NCBI GenBank assembly: GCA_029008875.1
Contig: JAQXJP010000009.1
Location: forward strand, 1-64,000
DNA from: Lachnospiraceae bacterium
GTDB taxonomy: Bacteria; Bacillota; Clostridia; Lachnospirales; Lachnospiraceae
Reading direction: 5' to 3'
Length of the DNA: 64,000 nt
Below the pieces are notes generated by a model that worked only from the letters and a program-made list of their open reading frames with translations, had not been told where the DNA came from and searched no databases. Of the stretch, positions 58,037 through 64,000 are shown in pieces; position 1 is the stretch's first letter; the number at the start of each line of letters is the position of its first letter. A program made the position numbers and the translations under genes.

Positions 58037-58465
58037 ATGACAAGAAGCGAATTAAGGGAAAATGTATTTCAGATGTTGTTCCGGGCAGAATTCCATAATA
58101 ACGAGGATTTGGCCGAGCAGATAGAGTTATTGTGTGACGGATTCTACAATCTGAAGGAGGATGACGTCAAGACGACCACTCTTAAGAGCGAAGAGATAGA
58201 CGAAATCAAGAACAGGACCATTGCGGTTGTGGAGAAAATCAGCGAGATTGACGAGAAGATCAACAGTGTCTCCGTGGGGTGGAAGACTTCCCGCATGGGG
58301 AAGGTGGACTTGACCATCATTCGCCTGGCGGTGTATGAGATTTTGTTTGATGAGAAAATTCCGAATCCCGTGGCCATCAACGAAGCGGTGGAACTGGCCA
58401 AGAAATTCGGAACCGATGATTCATCTTCCTTTGTGAACGGAGTATTGGGTAAAGTAGTAGCATAG
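58037..58465 (+). CDS. nusB: transcription antitermination factor NusB
   Basis: TRSELRENVFQMLF ... LTIIRLAVYEILFDEKIPNPVAINEAVELAKKFGTDDSSSFVNGVLGKV. Confidence 0.93.
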   Translation: MTRSELRENVFQMLFRAEFHNNEDLAEQIELLCDGFYNLKEDDVKTTTLKSEEIDEIKNRTIAVVEKISEIDEKINSVSVGWKTSRMGKVDLTIIRLAVYEILFDEKIPNPVAINEAVELAKKFGTDDSSSFVNGVLGKVVA

Positions 58466-58466
58466 C

Positions 58467-59681
58467 ATGAACAAAAATATCTATTCTGTAGGACAGGTAA
58501 ACCAATATATCAAGAATATGTTTGCGCAGGATTTCATGTTGCGAAATATCTGCGTGAAGGGTGAGGTGTCTAATTGCAAGTATCATTCCAGCGGGCATGT
58601 TTACTTTACGCTGAAGGATGAGAAGGGTGCAATCTCAGCAGTGATGTTTGCGGGATATCGCAAGACGGGCCTTGGTTTTCCCATGAAAGAGGGGGACAAG
58701 GTGATGGTTACCGGATCCATCGAGGTTTATGAGAAAACCGGCGATTATCAGATTTATGTGAAACAGATTGAACCGGATGGCGAGGGCAATCTGTTTTTAA
58801 AATTTGAGGCACTCAAGCAGGAACTGATGGAGATGGGAATGTTTGACAGTTCTTACAAGCAGCCCATTCCCAAGTACATCCGAAGGTTGGGGGTTGTAAC
58901 CGCTCCCACGGGTGCGGCCATTCAGGATATCCGCAATATCACCTCCCGGCGGAATCCCTATGTGCAGGTGATTTTGTATCCGGCACTCGTTCAGGGGGAG
59001 GGGGCTGCCCAGAGCATTGTGGACGGAATCCGATTTCTGGATACATACGGTGTGGATACCATCATCGTGGGTCGGGGAGGCGGTTCCATCGAGGATTTGT
59101 GGGCTTTCAACGAAGAGATTGTGGCCAGGGCTATCTTCGATTGCAATACGCCCATTATCTCGGCGGTGGGACATGAGACGGATTGGACCATCGCGGACTA
59201 TGTGTCGGATATGAGAGCGCCCACGCCCTCCGCGGCGGCGGAACTTGCGGTATTCGATTATCGGGATGTGGCGGATTATCTGGCACAGCAAAAGCTTCGC
59301 ATGAATCGCCTGATACGACAGAAAATCGATTGGAATCGCATGAGACTGCAGCGGCAGAGTGACCGGCTGAAGCTTCTGGGACCTACCTACAAGATGAATG
59401 AAAATAGGCGCAGGGTGGCGGACTATGAGAATCGTCTCCGTTCATCCATGGAGCAGAAAATGGTAACGGCGAGACATCGATTGGCACTTCTGGCGGAGAG
59501 ATTGGACGGGCATTCTCCCATGCGCAAGCTGAGTCAGGGGTTTGCTCTGGTGGAGGATTCCGAGCATCACACCGTTCACTCGGTGGAGGCGTTCCATGAG
59601 GCGGACGATATACTGCTTCATCTGAAGGACGGTGATATCACCGCCAAGGTGACAGCAGTGCAGAAGATTGACAGAGGTTGA
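58467..59681 (+). CDS. xseA: exodeoxyribonuclease VII large subunit
   Basis: VKGEVSNCKYHSSGHVYFTLKDEKGAISAVMF; GRGGGSIEDLWAFNEE; SAVGHETDWTIADYVSDMRAPTPSAAAEL. Confidence 0.96.
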   Translation: MNKNIYSVGQVNQYIKNMFAQDFMLRNICVKGEVSNCKYHSSGHVYFTLKDEKGAISAVMFAGYRKTGLGFPMKEGDKVMVTGSIEVYEKTGDYQIYVKQIEPDGEGNLFLKFEALKQELMEMGMFDSSYKQPIPKYIRRLGVVTAPTGAAIQDIRNITSRRNPYVQVILYPALVQGEGAAQSIVDGIRFLDTYGVDTIIVGRGGGSIEDLWAFNEEIVARAIFDCNTPIISAVGHETDWTIADYVSDMRAPTPSAAAELAVFDYRDVADYLAQQKLRMNRLIRQKIDWNRMRLQRQSDRLKLLGPTYKMNENRRRVADYENRLRSSMEQKMVTARHRLALLAERLDGHSPMRKLSQGFALVEDSEHHTVHSVEAFHEADDILLHLKDGDITAKVTAVQKIDRG

Positions 59682-59691
59682 GGGAGAGATT

Positions 59692-59904
59692 ATGGCAGAT
59701 AAAAAAGAGACAACTCTGGAACAGCGTTTTGAGACCATCGAGACCATACTTCAGAGGATGGAGGAGGGGGAGGTGTCCCTGGATGAATCCTTTGATTTGT
59801 ACAAGACCGGATTGGCTGAGATCAAGGCAGCCAACGAGATGCTTGGGGACATGGAAAAAGTGTTGATGGTCCTCAATGAGAACGGAGATCTGGAGGAATT
59901 GTAA
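59692..59904 (+). CDS. xseB: exodeoxyribonuclease VII small subunit
   Basis: TLEQRFETIETILQRMEEGEVSLDESFDLYKTGLAEIKAANEML. Confidence 0.93.
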   Translation: MADKKETTLEQRFETIETILQRMEEGEVSLDESFDLYKTGLAEIKAANEMLGDMEKVLMVLNENGDLEEL

Positions 59905-60843
59905 ATGAACTTTGAGAATGAGATGCAATCCAGAGTGGATGCAATCAACCAACTCCTGAAATGCTACCTCCCGGAGCAGGAAGGGTTGCAGAAAACCGTG
60001 CTGGAAGCCATGAGCTACAGCGTGGATGTGGGTGGCAAGAGGCTGCGCCCTATGTTTATGCAGGAGACCTACCGCATGTTTGGCGGAACGGACAGTATCG
60101 TGGAACCTTTTATGGCGGCGATGGAGATGATACACACCTATTCCTTGGTGCATGATGACCTGCCGGCCATGGATAACGATATGTACCGGCGGGGAAAATT
60201 GACCACCCACGCGGTGTACGGGGAGGCCATGGGAATCCTCACGGGGGATGCATTGCTTAACTGTGCGTTTGAAACGGTGGCAAAGGCCTTCGATATGGCC
60301 ATGCAGCGGGAGCAGGAGACGGAGGATAAGACCCGGGCTTGCGAAGTATACCGGCGCATCATGCGGGCTTATCGGACGCTGGCAGTCCGGGCCGGCATTT
60401 TCGGCATGATCGGCGGCCAGGTGGTGGATGTGGAGTCGGATGCCAAGGATGCAAAGCCCATATCCAGGGAGAAGCTGGACTTTATCTACGAACTGAAGAC
60501 GGGTGCATTGCTGGAGGCATCCATGGAGATTGGGGCAATTCTCGCGGGTGCATCCGAGGAGGAACTTGCGGTTATCTCTGAGATTGCATCCAAGGTCGGA
60601 TTGGCATTTCAGATTCAGGATGATATTCTGGATGTCACCAGTACCCTTGAGGTGTTGGGAAAACCCATCGGAAGTGATGAGAAGAACAATAAGTCAACCT
60701 ATGTGACCTTCGAGGGCTTGGACAAATCCCGCGCTGATGTGAAGCGGCTCTCGGAGGAGGCTGTCTCACAGTTGGACGGGCTTGGCAGAGAATGTACTTT
60801 TTTGCGGGAATTGATACTTTTCCTGATTCACCGCATTAAATAA
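59905..60843 (+). CDS. ispA: polyprenyl/farnesyl diphosphate synthase
   Basis: VGGKRLRP, HDDLPAMDNDMYRRGKLTTHAVYGEAMGILTGDALL, FQIQDDILDV. Confidence 0.93.
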   Translation: MNFENEMQSRVDAINQLLKCYLPEQEGLQKTVLEAMSYSVDVGGKRLRPMFMQETYRMFGGTDSIVEPFMAAMEMIHTYSLVHDDLPAMDNDMYRRGKLTTHAVYGEAMGILTGDALLNCAFETVAKAFDMAMQREQETEDKTRACEVYRRIMRAYRTLAVRAGIFGMIGGQVVDVESDAKDAKPISREKLDFIYELKTGALLEASMEIGAILAGASEEELAVISEIASKVGLAFQIQDDILDVTSTLEVLGKPIGSDEKNNKSTYVTFEGLDKSRADVKRLSEEAVSQLDGLGRECTFLRELILFLIHRIK

Positions 60844-60882
60844 TAAGAGAGTAACACCGTTGGTGTAACAGAGGGATGTTAC

Positions 60883-62742
60883 ATGGTACTGGATAAGATA
60901 CAACATGAAAATGATATAAAGAAGTTGAACGAAGCGGAGCTTTCCGATTTGGCGGACGAGATTCGCCAGTTCCTTGTGGATAATATTTCCAAGACCGGTG
61001 GGCACCTGGCCTCCAATTTGGGTGTGGTGGAACTGACCATGGCTTTGCATCTGTGTCTGGATTTGCCCAAGGATAAAATTATCTGGGATGTGGGGCATCA
61101 ATCCTACACCCACAAGCTGTTGACCGGGCGCAGGGATGGATTCCGAAGTCTCCGGCAATTCGGGGGCATGAGCGGATTCCCCAAGAGCAACGAGAGCGAC
61201 TGTGACTGTTTTAACACCGGACACAGCTCCACCTCCATCTCCGCAGGGCTGGGATTTGCCCATGCAAGGGAGATCAACAAGGAGGATTATCACGTCGTCT
61301 CTGTCATCGGGGACGGAGCGCTGACGGGAGGGTTGGCCTTTGAAGCCCTCAATAATGCCTCCCGGGTGAAATCCAATTTTATCATTGTGTTGAATGACAA
61401 CAACATGTCTATCTCCCAGAACGTAGGGGGAATGAACCGATATTTATCCGCATTTCGGACGGCGGATGTCTACAGGGATCTCAAACTTGACATCATGAAT
61501 TCCCTGAACAAGATTCCGGTATACGGAGGGCGTATGGTAAAGCGAATCCGCAATGCCAAAAGCGGCATTAAGCAGTTGTTTGTGCCGGGAATGTTCTTTG
61601 AGGAGATGGGGATTTTGTACTTGGGTCCCGTGGATGGCGGCGATTTGGCGGGAATGTGCAAATTGTTCGAGGAGGCCAAGCGCGTGGATGGCCCTGTGCT
61701 TGTGCATGTACTGACCCACAAGGGGGCCGGATATGCGCCGGCGGAGAGACATCCGGCGAGATTTCACGGCGCGGAGCCCTTTGAGATTGAGACGGGAATT
61801 CCCAGAAATCCCCGGGTAAAAGCCAATTATACGGATGTGTTTTCCACCATTATCAAGAAGATGGGGGAGCGCAATCCAAATGTGGTGGCCATCACCGCCG
61901 CCATGGAGGATGGAACCGGATTAAAGCGCTTCCACAATGTCTATCCGGAGCGGTTTTTTGATGTGGGAATCGCGGAGGCTCACGCGGTCACCTTTGCTGC
62001 GGGGCTGGCGAAATGCGGTCTGATTCCGGTGTTTGCCGTATATTCCTCCTTCTTGCAGAGAGCCTACGATGAGATTCTTCACGATGTGTGTATTCAGAAG
62101 CTTCCGGTGGTCTTTGCCATCGACCGGGCAGGACTGGTGGGAAGCGATGGGGAGACCCATCAGGGGATTTTCGATATCTCCTATCTGTCCTCCATTCCCA
62201 ATATGACCATCATGGCCCCCAAAAACAAATGGGAACTCTCCGACATGATGAAGTATGCGGTGGAATTTGGCGGGCCTATTGCAGTTCGCTATCCGAGAGG
62301 AGAGGCCTACGACGGCCTGAAGGAGTATCGGGCACCGATTGAGCTGGGAAAATCGGAACTGTTGCGGGAAGGGAAAGGGGTTGCTCTGATGGCCCTTGGC
62401 AGCATGGTCCCCTGTGCCATGGAAGCGGCGGAAATCCTGAAGGAGAAGGGAATTGATGCCACGGTTGTCAATGCGCGCTTTGCAATGCCTTTTGACAGGC
62501 AGATGATAGATCAATTTGCAGAGGATGGCTATGAACTTTTGGTTACTCTGGAGGAGAACGTGTCCTCCGGCGGATTCGGTGAGCATGTGGCATCCTATTT
62601 GATCAAGACGGGAAAAGAGATGAGGCTGCTCAATATCTCCATCCCGGATATGTATGTGGAGCATGGCAGTGTGGAATGTCTGCTTCGTGAGCTGGGGATG
62701 GATGCAAAATCCGTAGCCGATAGAATTTTGGAGGTACTATGA
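60883..62742 (+). CDS. dxs: 1-deoxy-D-xylulose-5-phosphate synthase
   Basis: TGGHLASNLGVVELTMALH, WDVGHQSYTHKLLTGR, SVIGDGALTGGLAFEALNN, AVTFAAGLA. Confidence 0.96.
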   Translation: MVLDKIQHENDIKKLNEAELSDLADEIRQFLVDNISKTGGHLASNLGVVELTMALHLCLDLPKDKIIWDVGHQSYTHKLLTGRRDGFRSLRQFGGMSGFPKSNESDCDCFNTGHSSTSISAGLGFAHAREINKEDYHVVSVIGDGALTGGLAFEALNNASRVKSNFIIVLNDNNMSISQNVGGMNRYLSAFRTADVYRDLKLDIMNSLNKIPVYGGRMVKRIRNAKSGIKQLFVPGMFFEEMGILYLGPVDGGDLAGMCKLFEEAKRVDGPVLVHVLTHKGAGYAPAERHPARFHGAEPFEIETGIPRNPRVKANYTDVFSTIIKKMGERNPNVVAITAAMEDGTGLKRFHNVYPERFFDVGIAEAHAVTFAAGLAKCGLIPVFAVYSSFLQRAYDEILHDVCIQKLPVVFAIDRAGLVGSDGETHQGIFDISYLSSIPNMTIMAPKNKWELSDMMKYAVEFGGPIAVRYPRGEAYDGLKEYRAPIELGKSELLREGKGVALMALGSMVPCAMEAAEILKEKGIDATVVNARFAMPFDRQMIDQFAEDGYELLVTLEENVSSGGFGEHVASYLIKTGKEMRLLNISIPDMYVEHGSVECLLRELGMDAKSVADRILEVL

Positions 62743-63542
62743 AAGAACGCCTGGATGTGTTGCTGGTGCAGCGTGGCTTAGCTCCTTCCCGTGAGAAGGC
62801 CAAGACCATGATCATGGAAGGAAATGTGTTTGTAAATAATAATCGGGAAGATAAAGCGGGTTCCCTTTTTCCGGATGACTGCAATATTGAGATTCACGGC
62901 AACACGCTGAAATATGTCAGCAGAGGTGGACTGAAGCTGGAGAAAGCCATGACTCATTTCGGAATCACGCTGGATGGCAAGGTGTGTATGGACATCGGCG
63001 CTTCCACCGGCGGATTCACCGATTGCATGCTGCAAAACGGTGCGAGGAAAGTCTATTCCGTGGATGTGGGATACGGACAGTTCGCCTGGGTGCTTCGCCA
63101 GGACCCGAGAGTGGTGTGCATGGAGAAGACCAACATCCGCTATGTGACTCCGGAGGATATCGACGATGTGTTGGATTTCGCTTCGGTGGATGTGTCCTTC
63201 ATCTCCCTCACGAAGGTACTGCCCGCTGCCCATGAACTGTTGCGGGACAATGGTCAGATGGTGTGTCTGATCAAACCCCAGTTTGAGGCAGGCCGGGAAA
63301 AGGTTGGAAAAAAAGGTGTCGTCCGGGACAGGGGAGTACACCTGGAAGTGGTTGATAAAATTATTGATTTCGCATTGAACAATGGCTTTTCGGTATTAAA
63401 TCTGGAGTATTCGCCCATCAAGGGACCGGAGGGCAACATTGAGTATCTGGTTTACATTGAAAAATCCCAGCAACCAAAGAAGGAGGAGTCCGTAAATGCG
63501 CAGGCTGTGGTGGATGCGGCGCATGGAGAACTGGACAAATAA
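62739..63542 (+). CDS. tlyA: TlyA family rRNA (2'-O) methyltransferase
   Basis: S4 RLDVLLVQRGLAPSREKAKTMIMEGNVFVN; DIGASTGGFTDCMLQNGA. Confidence 0.95.
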   Translation: MKERLDVLLVQRGLAPSREKAKTMIMEGNVFVNNNREDKAGSLFPDDCNIEIHGNTLKYVSRGGLKLEKAMTHFGITLDGKVCMDIGASTGGFTDCMLQNGARKVYSVDVGYGQFAWVLRQDPRVVCMEKTNIRYVTPEDIDDVLDFASVDVSFISLTKVLPAAHELLRDNGQMVCLIKPQFEAGREKVGKKGVVRDRGVHLEVVDKIIDFALNNGFSVLNLEYSPIKGPEGNIEYLVYIEKSQQPKKEESVNAQAVVDAAHGELDK

Positions 63543-63545
63543 GGT

Positions 63546-64000
63546 ATGCGTAATTTTTTGCTGATTACAAATCCATACAAGGATATGGATCTTCGCCTGA
63601 CCAACGAGATTCTGGAGTACATCAGAGCCCGGGGAGGAAGCGCATCGTATCTTCTCAGCAATATTCGCCGCAAGGGCAGGGGGGATTTTGATGTGCAGGA
63701 GGTTCCGGAAGGAACGGAGTGCATCCTGGTCCTTGGTGGGGACGGAACATTAATTCGCGCCGCCACGGAGGCGGAATCCCTGCGGATTCCTCTGATCGGG
63801 GTGAATCTGGGAACTCTGGGTTATCTGTGTGAGCTGACGGAGGCGACGGTCTTTCCGGCTATCGACAGACTCATGAACGGGGAGTATGTGACGGAGGAGC
63901 GCATGCTTCTGACCGGATATCAGGGCAGTGACAAGAGCGATGCCAGGGTGGCGCTCAATGACATTGTCATCCACCGGGAGGGACCTCTCTCCATCCTGAG
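63546..64000 (+). CDS. nadK: NAD kinase (truncated by window end)
   Basis: CILVLGGDGTLIRAA (GGDGT), GVNLGTLGYL, ALNDIVIHR. Confidence 0.92.
   Translation, partial: MRNFLLITNPYKDMDLRLTNEILEYIRARGGSASYLLSNIRRKGRGDFDVQEVPEGTECILVLGGDGTLIRAATEAESLRIPLIGVNLGTLGYLCELTEATVFPAIDRLMNGEYVTEERMLLTGYQGSDKSDARVALNDIVIHREGPLSIL

Overview
The window looks like a low-to-mid-GC Firmicutes (Lachnospiraceae-like) chromosome. About 1..41,300 is an accessory, probably integrated mobile element. About 41,600..64,000 is core chromosome: tRNAs, rsuA/rluF-like, ligA, metA, glgC/glgD, Asp23, nusB, xseA/xseB, ispA, dxs, tlyA, nadK. The accessory part ends at a large tyrosine recombinase (39265..41256, -) next to a tRNA-Arg(CCG); its left end is not visible. 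It carries: (i) a replication module with a primase-like/PIF1-like helicase fusion, a repressor and RNase HI; (ii) a ClpX-like AAA+ / Mrr-nuclease operon; (iii) a RiPP-type locus with two radical SAM/SPASM maturases, an ATP-grasp-like protein and two short Cys-rich candidate precursors missed by the 60-aa ORF cutoff; (iv) a ~14 kb operon-like cluster with a HerA/FtsK-like ATPase, a VirD4/TraG-like ATPase, an OmpA-type lipoprotein, coiled-coil/membrane proteins, two HExxH proteins and a phosphoesterase, with no visible relaxase or VirB4. Items (iii) and (iv) are the best candidates for undescribed systems. In the core region, a 1192-aa fusion of a Clp-type AAA+ module, a receiver-like domain and an FtsH-type AAA+/M41 protease, and a nine-copy hairpin-forming tandem repeat beside a Ku/ligase pair, also stand out. 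Everything is read by eye from sequence and motifs, no searches were run, and hand-counted coordinates may be off by 1-2 nt.
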